From NCBI RefSeq assembly GCF_035599575.1, contig NZ_CP141179.1, positions 3,757,001 through 3,821,000 on the forward strand: a stretch of 64,000 nucleotides of DNA. The letters are read 5' to 3'. The position numbers and the translations under genes are program-made. How positions within the stretch are numbered: position 1 is the stretch's first letter; each line of letters opens with the position of its first letter. Source of the stretch: Roseovarius sp. Pro17. Its GTDB lineage: Bacteria > Pseudomonadota > Alphaproteobacteria > Rhodobacterales > Rhodobacteraceae. Shown here piece by piece: positions 19,801 to 27,131 of the stretch. The notes under the pieces were generated by a model that saw only the letters and a list, made by a program, of their open reading frames with translations, ran no database searches and was not told where the DNA came from.

Positions 19801-20818
19801 CACCGTAGATGGCATTGCCCTCATCGGTTTGCGGAACGGCAAGTGCCTGTCGCCGCGACTGCCCAGCGACTGACCACGGCATGTTTCGCGCATCATAATT
19901 TTTTTGCTCGACCTTCGGACGCAGATTGCAATTATCGCAGCGCAGGTCATCGCCGAACCAGCTAACCACCAACGACGTGCTGCGACAGGCTGGCAACTCA
20001 CCGGTGAGCGACTCAAGCGACGTGGCAAAATCGGTTTTGCCCGAGGGTGTGTTCACGTTAACCAGCGCTGACGCGCCCGGCCCGTAATTCAGCGTCACAG
20101 GTGTCGTCGCTAATGTGTATTCACCGCTGCCGGACAACAATGCAACCGCCCGCACGCTGCGAACCGGGTCCAACTCGGCGCCTTCTACTTCCAGTTGCGA
20201 TGGGCGCGTCACCTCAAAGGTGAATTGTGGCACGCGGTTTCCAAATGGGCCGAGGTCCAGATCTTCGATCACCACATAGGCCGTGCCGCGATAGGCAGGA
20301 ACGGTGCCTGTACCCTCAACGGCTTCAATCTTGGGGTCGGGTAGCTGATCGCGGGTACCGGGATAGACCCGCATTACGACCGAGTCGCGCGCAATCTCGC
20401 TACCGTCTGCCCAAATGCGGCCAACATGGCTGATCTCGCCGTCGCACAGCGCCAGCGCAACGCTGACCGAATAGCTGAACTGCTTCGTTTTGGGGCTGCT
20501 GGGCGCACCTTTTCCGCCCCCTCCGGTGACATTCACCTCCTCGCGGAATTCAGTTGCCCAAATAATTTGCCCAGCGACGCGCATCCGCCCGTAGATCTGC
20601 GCGATCGCGTCGCCCTCACCTGATCCGGTCAGGCGCAGACGGCTGGCACGGCCTGTCTCAACCACGTCCGAGCCTTGTCCCATAAGTCGTTGATCGATCG
20701 AGCGCCCGATGACCCCCCCGGCAAACCGCCCGACAGCAGCCATGGACAGGCCCAGTACCGTGCCGCCGACTGATCCACCAATGGCCGCACCCGCAGCAGA
20801 TAATAGAATAGTCGCCAT
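16805..20818 (-). CDS. GTA baseplate 'megatron' protein g15 (TIM-barrel-like domain)
   Basis: A 1337-residue protein, the last structural gene of the gene transfer agent. The N-terminus is Gly/Ala rich (LLSAAGAAIGGSVGGTVLGL), resembling a membrane-active or pore-forming segment. A glycoside-hydrolase-like TIM-barrel domain occupies roughly 440-760 (CIGSEMRGLTQIRGS, FIGIDNYMPLSDWRDGQDHA, WDARPFPFFPN). The C-terminal half is the phage tip-attachment/hub region. In RcGTA the homologue forms the central baseplate spike. The ATG at 20818 overlaps the g14 stop by one base; a 17-residue longer reading runs into g14 and is rejected. Confidence 0.93.
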   Translation of the reverse strand: MATILLSAAGAAIGGSVGGTVLGLSMAAVGRFAGGVIGRSIDQRLMGQGSDVVETGRASRLRLTGSGEGDAIAQIYGRMRVAGQIIWATEFREEVNVTGGGGKGAPSSPKTKQFSYSVSVALALCDGEISHVGRIWADGSEIARDSVVMRVYPGTRDQLPDPKIEAVEGTGTVPAYRGTAYVVIEDLDLGPFGNRVPQFTFEVTRPSQLEVEGAELDPVRSVRAVALLSGSGEYTLATTPVTLNYGPGASALVNVNTPSGKTDFATSLESLTGELPACRSTSLVVSWFGDDLRCDNCNLRPKVEQKNYDARNMPWSVAGQSRRQALAVPQTDEGNAIYGGTPTDTSVIEAIIALKDAGQDVMFYPFILMDQVAGNALPDPYSDAESQPPLPWRGRITLSEAPGRDNSTDGTGGADAEVAAFFGTASAADFGLYPQIPETPAPISGARENEYFDLLKLEPLQPISPVTYTGPDEWSYRRFILHNAAICAIAGGVESFCIGSEMRGLTQIRGSNGSFPAVSALIDLAAEVRALLGPDVKIGYAADWSEYFGYQPQDGSGDRYFHLDPLWADENIDFIGIDNYMPLSDWRDGQDHADAAWGSIYDLDYLKANIEGGEGYDWFYHSPEAAQAQIRTPITDDAYGEPWVWRNKDIRGWWQNVHHDRVDGVRATQPSAWVPRSKPIRFTEIGCAAIDKGTNEPNKFVDAKSSESALPKFSNGRRDDLIQRQYMRAMSDYWADPTHNPVSSEYGAPMIDMDHAYVWAWDARPFPFFPNNRSLWDDGRNHARGHWITGRTSARSLASVVEEITARAGLLYVDTSQLFGYVSGYSVEQVGEARSALQPLMLRYGFDAIERDGVLVFRMRDGLPAAQIGIDHLVRDAESGTRLEETRGGAAEIAGRVRLRFIEADGDFKVISEEAILPDDATHAVSSSEVPLAMTRAEGRAVTERWLSEARVSIDTVRLTLPPSLLALGAGDVIGLDEAGGKGLFRIDRVEQMGNAQRIDGVRIEPESYQPIDIAETPPDVRPFVAPVPVLPLFLDLPLMTGEEVPNAPHLAVTARPWPGSVALFSSGSDSNYRLNRTIEGRSKIGLLETALAPYDGALIDRRDGLTVRMLSGRLEGVDDDALLSGANLCAIGDGTPDGWEMVQFRDAALIGPDTHFLSHRLRGQLGTESAGAKGWPEGSFLVMIDGIPGQIELADALRRRAQHFRIGPAGRPVDDPSYQHAVLAFEGIGLRPYSPAHLRAVTSVDGATDVTWIRRTRIDGDRWDSPEVPLGEESESYLLRIMRGGTVLREVTLTAPTWRYDTAQKTVDGAGPFEVHVAQLSAKFGPGIFAQVAVAG

Positions 20819-21267
20819 CAGATACGCTCCTCGGGAAAAGTAAACCGCGCCACAATCCGGCGCCGCCACGGCAGGCTTAGCGGGCTTTCGACGACCGCAT
20901 GACCTGAATAGGCATGAACAAAGGACGCCTCAGCGCCCAGGCGACCTGCAATGCCCAGATGTTTGGCCACCGCGCCGTCACGCATGCGAAAGAGCAGCAC
21001 ATCGCCCGGCGCTTCCTCTGACAGATTCTTGGGCACCAAGTGTCGCTGCGCCGCCTGCCAGAGCGCCTCGATGCGCGCAGGCTCGGACCAGTCCATCGAA
21101 TAAGCGGGCGGCGTTTCGGGTTCGGTGCCCAGCACCTCGCGCCAGACGCCTCGCAGCAAACCCAGACAGTCGGTCCCGGCCCCCTTGCAAGACGCCTGAT
21201 GCAGATAAGGCGTGCCGATCCAGCCGCGTGCGGCGCTCACGACCCGCTGATGAAATATATCGGTCAT
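20818..21267 (-). CDS. GTA g14, NlpC/P60-family cell-wall peptidase
   Basis: A 149-residue peptidase. ARGWIGTPYLHQ is followed by the catalytic cysteine in GAGTDCLGLLRGVW and a downstream histidine in FVHAYSGHAVVE, matching the Cys-His pair of NlpC/P60 enzymes. In RcGTA this tail-tip protein cleaves peptidoglycan of the recipient during DNA delivery. The start overlaps the g13 stop as ATGA, and its TGA overlaps the start of g15 by one base, so expression is coupled on both sides. Confidence 0.92.
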   Translation of the reverse strand: MTDIFHQRVVSAARGWIGTPYLHQASCKGAGTDCLGLLRGVWREVLGTEPETPPAYSMDWSEPARIEALWQAAQRHLVPKNLSEEAPGDVLLFRMRDGAVAKHLGIAGRLGAEASFVHAYSGHAVVESPLSLPWRRRIVARFTFPEERI

Positions 21268-22151
21268 CGCCGACTCCCTCCATCAAGGCTACTGGACCGG
21301 GACGGATCAGTGATCGACCAGTCATCACCGGGAATGTCCGGAAAACCCTGAAAGTTGTAAAAGTTCTGGAATTTCAGACGACAAGTCACAGCGCGCTTAT
21401 CGCAACCGGCTTCCAGCCGAAGAATGTCGCCCACGCGCACATCCGCGCGCAGCGGGTGCCACAATTCGATCGCGCGCTGTTTGCCGTCCATACCATCGCG
21501 CTTGATCAGCCCGCCTAACCCCTTGGCTGTGCCATCCAAAACGATCAAACGGCCATGCCGAAACCATTCCGCGTCGAAACCGCCAAAGGGTGCGAATCGA
21601 AAAACCCGCCTATCCTCGATCTCATCTGCGGCCACTTCCTTGGAGTAGCCAGAAGTATTCATATCGAACCCACAGCTGCGATCTCCCAACACAGCCGAGC
21701 ACGGCTTTTGGTAAACCCGCCCCAAGGGCCGGTTCAGCGCCTCGGTCAGGCCGCGCAACTCCGCCTCGAACGCCCCGCCCGAGCGGCGCAATTCGCCAAT
21801 TGTGCCACGAAACTGCAAATGCCGCTGGCGCACGTCCTGCCAATTGACCAGCCAGGCGCGGATCTCGGCGCCGTCATAGCGGCCCGCCTCGATATCCTCC
21901 TCGCGGATTGATGTATCGCTCAGCGCACCCAATGCCTCGGTATTGTCCACCGACAAGCCCGTCGTCTGTTGAATCGCCAAGGCGCTCAGCCCCGTATCGG
22001 CGCGAAACGTAAGCCCATTAAAACTGAGCGGACCGTCGTGATCGGTGAATCCCAATACGACACCATCCTTGCGCTCCAGCGCCCAGGCCCGGCAGGTCGT
22101 GGTGACACCCGTCTGCAAATGCGCGTGCAGCGCGCTATCCAGCCCGCTCAT
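21264..22151 (-). CDS. GTA g13, baseplate hub protein (DUF2163)
   Basis: A 295-residue protein of the DUF2163/phage BR0599 family: CRAWALERKDGVVLGFTDHD, LSALAIQQTTGLSVDNTEALG, GAEIRAWLVNWQD and the C-terminal PGDDW. Cysteines in PCSAVLGDRSCGFD and near the C-terminus (CDKRAVTCRL) are conserved in the family; in RcGTA I recall that hub cysteines bind an iron-sulfur cluster. It joins the distal tail ring to the baseplate. It overlaps g12 and g14 by 4 bp each. Confidence 0.92.
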   Translation of the reverse strand: MSGLDSALHAHLQTGVTTTCRAWALERKDGVVLGFTDHDGPLSFNGLTFRADTGLSALAIQQTTGLSVDNTEALGALSDTSIREEDIEAGRYDGAEIRAWLVNWQDVRQRHLQFRGTIGELRRSGGAFEAELRGLTEALNRPLGRVYQKPCSAVLGDRSCGFDMNTSGYSKEVAADEIEDRRVFRFAPFGGFDAEWFRHGRLIVLDGTAKGLGGLIKRDGMDGKQRAIELWHPLRADVRVGDILRLEAGCDKRAVTCRLKFQNFYNFQGFPDIPGDDWSITDPSRSSSLDGGSRR

Positions 22152-22780
22152 ACCCGGATCTCCACCACGGGCACGTTCGGTGCGTCTCCAGCTTGAAAGC
22201 TTGCAACACTAACCAAAACGCGGTCTGTGTCGAACCGCACCGGCACATCGAATTCATAGCCGGCCGTCACCCGTTCGCCGTCGTTCGGCGGGTGGTTGAA
22301 CGTCACGATCCCAGTGCTGCAATCCACCTGGTAATGCACGCCTTCGTCCTGCTCGTCCCCGCCAATGCCGATTCGAATCGACCCGCAAACTGGCTTGGTA
22401 ATGGGGCGCGCGTAGGTATGCTCGCCCGACCGATAGGTCTTGATCAGTTGAAAGGTTGGCGACAGGTCGTCGCCGAACGCAATTAGCTGATCGTCATAGG
22501 CAGGATCCAGCAGCGCACCTCCCGATTTATAGTCGGCCCAGTCCTTCCAGCGAAAACCATGGATCTGCCCGCGCCGCGCCTCGAAAAACGCGATCAGCGC
22601 CTCGATATCATCGAGGCCCCGCATGGCGACGCCTGCGTCATAGCGGCGACGCGAATGTTGCCAAGGCGTGTTACGTTCTTCGAATCCGTTGGCCAGCGTT
22701 ACGACATCCGTTTGCCGCTCCGGCCCGCCGACCGAGCCAAAGCTCAGGTTCGCCGGAAATCTTACTTCGTGGAAACCCAT
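22148..22780 (-). CDS. GTA g12, distal tail protein (DUF2460)
   Basis: A 210-residue protein matching DUF2460/TIGR02217 (FHEVRFPANLSFGSVGGPER, EERNTPWQHSRRRYDAGVAM, FRWKDWADYKSG, VNFxPP-like FNHPPNDGERVTAGYEFDVPVRFD). In GTAs it forms the ring linking the tail tube to the baseplate. A GGGGAGAAAG ribosome site precedes the ATG. It is separated from g11 by 14 bp and overlaps g13 by 4 bp. Confidence 0.93.
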   Translation of the reverse strand: MGFHEVRFPANLSFGSVGGPERQTDVVTLANGFEERNTPWQHSRRRYDAGVAMRGLDDIEALIAFFEARRGQIHGFRWKDWADYKSGGALLDPAYDDQLIAFGDDLSPTFQLIKTYRSGEHTYARPITKPVCGSIRIGIGGDEQDEGVHYQVDCSTGIVTFNHPPNDGERVTAGYEFDVPVRFDTDRVLVSVASFQAGDAPNVPVVEIRV

Positions 22781-22794
22781 GGTCTTTCTCCCCT

Positions 22795-23457
22795 TTACCG
22801 ATTGCGCTGACCGCGCCCCAGAACCCGGCTCATCTGCGCTGCGATCTGGCCTTGGCTGCGGCGGAACCCTTCGGCATCGGGCGTCGTGATGTTCATCACT
22901 ACGCTTACATTTCCGCCGCCACCGCCGCCGCGCACACCCAGTTTGCCGTCAGCGCCGCGCGCCAGCGGCATGATCGCCTCCGGCCCCGCCTCGCCCATCA
23001 ATCCGGTGCCGCCACGCATCGGAAAGGTCACCGGCCCACTAACAACTCCGCCGCTGGCGAATGGCTGCACGCGCCCCTGCGAAAAGCTCGCACCCTTCTC
23101 AAAGGGAAATAGGTTCCCGACAATGCTGCCGACCCCACCGGCCAACAGTCCGCCCACATGATCGCTCACCGGTTTCACGGCAGCGTTAAAGGCCGTGTTG
23201 ATCATCGAACTGGCCAGCGTGCGTAGTGATGACGACAGGCTGTCTCCGTCGACCACCGCCCCCTTGATCGCGCGCCTCAAACCTCGGCTCATCCCGCGGT
23301 CCAAGGTTGCCACGTCATATCCGGTCTTTTCGAACGTGCCGCGTACCCTTGCCAGCTCCGCGTTGAACGCCGCTGCCATATCTGTGGCAGCGCCCAAAGA
23401 CCCGTCCAGCGCCTCGATCTGTGCGTCCAACGCGTCAAGATTTTCACCGTCACTCAT
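22795..23457 (-). CDS. GTA g11, tail tape measure protein
   Basis: A 220-residue tape measure protein, very short compared with siphophages and consistent with the short GTA tail. The N-terminal helical half (LDALDAQIEALDGSL, MAAAFNAELARVRGTF) is followed by FASGGVVSGPVTFPMRGGTG and GEAGPEAIMPLARG, the usual C-terminal tape-measure motifs. ATG codons at 23463 and 23457 are both possible. The second has better spacing to GAGGAG, and either one overlaps the g10.1 gene (14 or 8 bp). Confidence 0.9.
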   Translation of the reverse strand: MSDGENLDALDAQIEALDGSLGAATDMAAAFNAELARVRGTFEKTGYDVATLDRGMSRGLRRAIKGAVVDGDSLSSSLRTLASSMINTAFNAAVKPVSDHVGGLLAGGVGSIVGNLFPFEKGASFSQGRVQPFASGGVVSGPVTFPMRGGTGLMGEAGPEAIMPLARGADGKLGVRGGGGGGNVSVVMNITTPDAEGFRRSQGQIAAQMSRVLGRGQRNR

Positions 23458-23653
23458 CGTCATTCTCTCCTCGCGTATCGGGATAGGCCTGCATCAAGGC
23501 ATCCAGCCGATCCCGCACCAAAGGCGCGCCGCCTTGCGCCTCGCCCAGCATCACCCGCAGCTCGGCGGGGGTCAGCGCCCAAAATTCGGCGGGCCTCAGC
23601 GCCAGACCTCGCAGCCCAGCCTGCATAAGCCCCGGCCAGTCGAACCCGCTCAT
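23450..23653 (-). CDS. GTA g10.1, tail assembly chaperone-like protein
   Basis: A 67-residue protein (FDWPGLMQAGLRGLALRPAEFW, LTPAELRVMLGE) of the rcc01693 type. In the RcGTA cluster it takes the position of a phage tail assembly chaperone between g10 and the tape measure gene. The start overlaps the g10 stop by 4 bp (ATGA) and its end overlaps g11. In many tailed phages this pair of chaperone genes is joined by a frameshift; here they are separate overlapping frames. Confidence 0.88.
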   Translation of the reverse strand: MSGFDWPGLMQAGLRGLALRPAEFWALTPAELRVMLGEAQGGAPLVRDRLDALMQAYPDTRGENDDE

Positions 23654-23970
23654 CGGTTTTCAGGCAACATGAAGGCCCGTGCCAGCAACTCCGCCGCCGC
23701 GCGGGCCGCCGCCAGCGGCCCGCCTTCGATCTCGGCAGCGATCAAGTCGCCCGACGTGCCTTGCCAGCCCCCGCCGCGCAGACCCGCGACGATCAGCGCC
23801 AGCACGTCGCGGGTCGAAAACGCACCCGCTTCGAACCGTTCGACCAGATCCACCAATGAGCCTGCCGCCAGCCCTGCTTCCAGCTCGGCCAAAGCGCCCA
23901 AAGTCAGCTTTAGTGCGCGCCGCTCACCGTCGATGACTACCGCCACCTCACCTGCCCAAGGGTTTGCCAT
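23650..23970 (-). CDS. GTA g10, tail assembly/GTA family protein
   Basis: A 106-residue protein of the GTA gp10 family (ANPWAGEVAVVIDGERRALKL, LGALAELEAGLAAGSLVDLVERFE). The family corresponds in position to tail assembly chaperones of tailed phages. It begins one base after the g9 stop and overlaps g10.1 by 4 bp. Function is assigned from position and family, not from a catalytic motif. Confidence 0.9.
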   Translation of the reverse strand: MANPWAGEVAVVIDGERRALKLTLGALAELEAGLAAGSLVDLVERFEAGAFSTRDVLALIVAGLRGGGWQGTSGDLIAAEIEGGPLAAARAAAELLARAFMLPENR

Positions 23971-23971
23971 C

Positions 23972-24385
23972 TCAGATCGCCGTAAAGATCATGCGACCGG
24001 CGCTGGCCAGCGACAGCTCGTATGTCGCCTCACCATCATGGCTGCCCGCATATTCGATCGACGTCACCTGAAACGGCCCCTCGATAATGCCGAAATCTGG
24101 GATGACAACCTGAAAGGCGGGCGTCTCGCCGTCAAAGAAGATCTGCCGCGTCCGCTCGTCCGAACCCGCGTCGCGGAAAATACCCGATCCGCTGATCGCC
24201 GCCGATTTGATGCCGGCACCGCCCAGCAATTCACGCCAGCCGCCCGCACTCTCCAGGCTCGTTACATCCACGCTTTCGGCGTTAAAGCTGATGCGCGTCG
24301 CGCGCAGCCCTGCCACCGATTCAAAGTTGCCATCACCCGTTAGATCGACCTTGATCAGAAGGTCCTTGCCGTTTTGAACTGCCAT
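23972..24385 (-). CDS. GTA g9, major tail (tube) protein
   Basis: A 137-residue TP901-1-like major tail protein: MAVQNGKDLLIKVDLTGDGN, ISFNAESVDVTSLESAGGWR, FFDGETPAFQVVIPDFG, GPFQVTSIEYAGSHDGEATY. It polymerises as the tail tube. It is the first gene of the sub-block g9-g10-g10.1 and lies 24 bp after g8, with a GGAGACGAG ribosome site. Confidence 0.93.
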   Translation of the reverse strand: MAVQNGKDLLIKVDLTGDGNFESVAGLRATRISFNAESVDVTSLESAGGWRELLGGAGIKSAAISGSGIFRDAGSDERTRQIFFDGETPAFQVVIPDFGIIEGPFQVTSIEYAGSHDGEATYELSLASAGRMIFTAI

Positions 24386-24409
24386 GTGTCTCGTCTCCGA
24401 TTGAATAGG

Positions 24410-24817
24410 TTAAACTGCGTCGTCGACGCGCGCGCGAAACGTCAGATCGATCCGCCGCAGCTGATCGTCGCGCCGCGCCCGTGCTTTGTAGAAATTCAGC
24501 GCCGCCAGATGCCCCCGGTCCAGACTCAGCTCCGCGTCTGTCAGCGCATCACCGACCGCCGCCGCCGCTTGTTTGGCCGCCGCAAAACCGGCGGCATCAC
24601 TGACGACCGACACCGTGAACCGATGCCACGCCCCGCCCGATGTCGCGTCCGAGCGATCCCGCACATCCTCAGGACCCAGCGTCACATAGAGCGAGGGCAG
24701 CGCGCCCGCCGGAGGTGCGTCATAGATCGCCCCGCCAACCAGCGCCGATAGCTCCGCATCGCCGATGAGTTGCCCGTAAACCGCCGCCTGTAGCGCCGCC
24801 GATCCGCCATAGCTCAT
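24410..24817 (-). CDS. GTA g8, tail terminator (DUF3168)
   Basis: A 135-residue DUF3168 protein: SYGGSAALQAAVYGQLIGDA, PSLYVTLGPEDVRDRSDATS, HRFTVSVVSDAAGFAAAKQA and DLTFRARVDD. In RcGTA it caps the tail tube below the head. The ATG at 24817 overlaps the g7 stop as ATGA. A longer open frame (to 25048) is only the out-of-frame shadow of g7 and is not used. Confidence 0.92.
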   Translation of the reverse strand: MSYGGSAALQAAVYGQLIGDAELSALVGGAIYDAPPAGALPSLYVTLGPEDVRDRSDATSGGAWHRFTVSVVSDAAGFAAAKQAAAAVGDALTDAELSLDRGHLAALNFYKARARRDDQLRRIDLTFRARVDDAV

Positions 24818-25152
24818 ACCGCCACCTCCTCTTGCGCATAGCAGGTGAGGTAGCGACCCAGCGGGTCGCGCTCCGTCACCGCTTCGATCCTGAAAATGCG
24901 GCTGCCCTCGCGCAACCGCTGTTCGGGCTTTGGGCGCGAGGGCGCACCATAGGGCGCCGCTCTGACCGTGATCTTGTAGCCGATGCTTGACAGTTGCGCT
25001 GTACCGCCCACGACTTCGCGTCCCGTGCGCGCGATGATTTCCGCCCACACTTCACCCACTTGTTGCCACGTCTCGGCGTAGCCGCCCGCGCCATCGGGTG
25101 CGCGCTCCGGTGCCTCCAGCGCCAGATGCCGGTTAAGGTTGATACGCTTCAT
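24814..25152 (-). CDS. GTA g7, head-tail adaptor/stopper
   Basis: A 112-residue head-closure protein: INLNRHLALEAPERAPDGAGGYAET is shared with phage head-tail adaptors (first 20 residues suffice: NRHLALEAPERAPDGAGGYA), followed by EVWAEIIARTGREVVGG and EGSRIFRIEAVTERDP. The ATG at 25152 shares bases with the g6 stop (TGATG); a GTG one codon earlier is the alternative. It overlaps g8 by 4 bp. Confidence 0.9.
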   Translation of the reverse strand: MKRINLNRHLALEAPERAPDGAGGYAETWQQVGEVWAEIIARTGREVVGGTAQLSSIGYKITVRAAPYGAPSRPKPEQRLREGSRIFRIEAVTERDPLGRYLTCYAQEEVAV

Positions 25153-25751
25153 CACGCAGCCCCCCCGCCCAGCAGGCGCACGGTACGATATCGCTCGATC
25201 AGGCTGGTCACGCCAAAAGGCATACAGCCCCCGCCCAGCGCCGTGTCGGCGCGATACTCATAGAAATGTGCGGCCAACAGCAGCACCGCCTGGCCCAAGT
25301 CGGCAGGCAGATCGCCCCACGCCGCGCCAAAGCCTGCGCGAAATCGCACCACCACGGCCCCACCTGACGGGACGGGCGGCAGGATAGTGCCCACTGGCAC
25401 CAACCGGGGCCGATGAGTGTCCTTCTCCAGCCGGAAATGTGCCGGATTGGCCACGTCCTCACTGCCTGACATATGCCGCAGCACGACATCCTCGATGGCC
25501 TTCACCGGCGCAATCGGAAGCGCCTGCCCATAGCCCGTGCGCCACGCCGTCAATTCCCACGAGAATACCCGCTCGATCAGCACCTTGCCGGTGCGCGCCT
25601 CGATCGACGCGATAGCAGCGCGTAGGAAACTCGCCAGAACCGGGCCTTGCACATCATCGTCGGAAAATCCCGTTCCCAGCCGCAGATGCGCCTTGAATTG
25701 CGCTATCGGCAGCGCGGCCTCGGGAACGGCGGTTTCTTCAATCAACATCAT
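25152..25751 (-). CDS. GTA g6, head-tail connector (adaptor) protein
   Basis: A 199-residue connector (phage gp6-like/'PhiE125 gp8' family): LPIAQFKAHLRLGTGFSDDD, ASIEARTGKVLIERVFSWEL, VVVRFRAGFGAAWGDLPADL, AVLLLAAHFYEYR. In RcGTA it docks on the portal below the head. It starts with GGAG seven bases before the ATG and follows the capsid gene after a 153-bp structured gap. Confidence 0.9.
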   Translation of the reverse strand: MMLIEETAVPEAALPIAQFKAHLRLGTGFSDDDVQGPVLASFLRAAIASIEARTGKVLIERVFSWELTAWRTGYGQALPIAPVKAIEDVVLRHMSGSEDVANPAHFRLEKDTHRPRLVPVGTILPPVPSGGAVVVRFRAGFGAAWGDLPADLGQAVLLLAAHFYEYRADTALGGGCMPFGVTSLIERYRTVRLLGGGAA

Positions 25752-25790
25752 GGAATAACTCCGATAGTCCCGGATCCCTCCGGTGGTTCA

Positions 25791-25887
25791 GGCGCGCGCC
25801 ACCAGCGTTGCTCGGACGGAGGGGAGCAGCTGGACAACGCATCAAGTGAATGGCGGCGCGCGCCACGGACGGGGGCAGATACCCCCG
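25791..25887. repeat. Structured spacer after the GTA capsid gene
   Basis: The self-complementary decamer GGCGCGCGCC, followed by AC, occurs twice (25791-25800 and 25855-25864), so the copies can pair with each other around a 54-nt loop. Next to the second copy GGGGG (25871-25875) pairs with CCCCC (25882-25886) across CAGATA, 18-24 bp after the capsid stop. There is no T run, so this looks like an RNA processing or attenuation element rather than a full terminator. Confidence 0.6.
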
Positions 25888-25904
25888 CCCGATCCGCGCC
25901 TCGC

Positions 25905-27095
25905 TTAGGAGGTCGCGAATTTCAGCAGCTTGATCGCTGCATAGTCGCTGACGTCACCGCCGACGCGCTTGGTCGCATAGAATAGAACGTGCGGCTTGGC
26001 GCTGAAGGGGTCGCGCAAAACGCGCAGGTCCGGGCGCTCGGCGACGGTATAGCCCGCGCCGAAATCACCAAACGCGACCGACATCGAACCGCTCGCCATG
26101 TCCGGCATGTCCTCGGCAATCAGCACAGCATAACCCAGCAGGCGCGCAGGCTCGCCCGCAGCCAAGCCATCGGACCAAAGGAAGCGGCCATCAGCGTCTT
26201 TCATCTTGCGCAGCGCGCCAGCAGTCTTGGAGTTCATCACAAAGCTGGCATTAGCGCGGTATTCGGCACCCAGGGCATAGACCAGATCGATCACCGCATC
26301 GGCACTGTCGAAATCGCCATCCACGCCCGTCGGAACGTAGCCGAGGTTGCCCCAGGTCCAGACGTCATTGTCGATCGACGGCTTGGTCAGAAAACCAGTC
26401 GGCTTATCCACACCGTCACCCGCAACGAACGCCGCCGCCTCGGCACGCGCGAACTTGTCCGCGATACGGCCAGCCAGCCAGCCTTCGATGTCGAAAGCTG
26501 AATCATCCAGCAGACGCTGCGATGCTTTGGGCAGGGCGCTCAACTCGTGCAGTGGAATAGTGATGCGGTCGATGCCGGGGGTCGCCGTCTCATTTACGCC
26601 AGCTGCCTCGGTGGCCCAACCATGACCGACATCGCCATGATCGATCAAAACATCAAAGCTGGTTGCCTCGACAGCCACGACATTGGCAATCGCACGGATC
26701 GATGCTGTTGCGCTCAGCGTCGACTTGATCGTGCTGGCCGTCTGCGGATCGACCAGATAGCCGCCATCGCCAGCGACGGACGTGCCCAGCGCCTTGCCTT
26801 CCAGCTCCAGACCGCGCAGGCCGTCATCATCGCCCGAACGCAGATAGGCATTGAATGCCTTCTGATGTGGCGCGGGGCCGTCATTGCCGCCCGCCAAAAC
26901 AGGACGCGCAGGCACAAAGGATTTACGTTCGAACATGGTCATTTTCTCTTCTTGTTGTTGCAGTCGTTCTTCGATGTCGGACTGAAAGCCCTTCAACTCT
27001 TGCACAAAGCCCGCCACGGCGGACTTCACCTCGGCCACCGGCTGGTGGCCCTCGGACACATCTTCCCCGGCCCGAGAAATCCCGGTTTCATTCAT
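25905..27095 (-). CDS. GTA g5, HK97-family major capsid protein
   Basis: A 396-residue capsid precursor. An N-terminal coiled-coil scaffold (EVKSAVAGFVQELKGFQSDI, ERLQQQEEKM) of about 55-60 residues precedes the mature protein, which probably begins near SFVPARPVLAGG. Later segments LGTSVAGDGGYLVDPQTAST, ATPGIDRITIPLHELSALPK, LLGYAVLIAEDMP and VLFYATKRVGGDV are typical of HK97-fold capsids. The scaffold is expected to be cleaved by the g4 protease. The ATG at 27095 has AAGGAG six bases upstream; the GTG just before it is too close. Confidence 0.95.
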   Translation of the reverse strand: MNETGISRAGEDVSEGHQPVAEVKSAVAGFVQELKGFQSDIEERLQQQEEKMTMFERKSFVPARPVLAGGNDGPAPHQKAFNAYLRSGDDDGLRGLELEGKALGTSVAGDGGYLVDPQTASTIKSTLSATASIRAIANVVAVEATSFDVLIDHGDVGHGWATEAAGVNETATPGIDRITIPLHELSALPKASQRLLDDSAFDIEGWLAGRIADKFARAEAAAFVAGDGVDKPTGFLTKPSIDNDVWTWGNLGYVPTGVDGDFDSADAVIDLVYALGAEYRANASFVMNSKTAGALRKMKDADGRFLWSDGLAAGEPARLLGYAVLIAEDMPDMASGSMSVAFGDFGAGYTVAERPDLRVLRDPFSAKPHVLFYATKRVGGDVSDYAAIKLLKFATS

Positions 27096-27131
27096 CACCT
27101 GCTCCTTGTTTCGTTGTCGGTTTTTCCGGCG

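Noticed and set aside
24817..25048. An upstream extension of GTA g8 by 77 codons
   Set aside because: The added part is the out-of-frame shadow of g7; the ATG overlapping the g7 stop fits the operon pattern.
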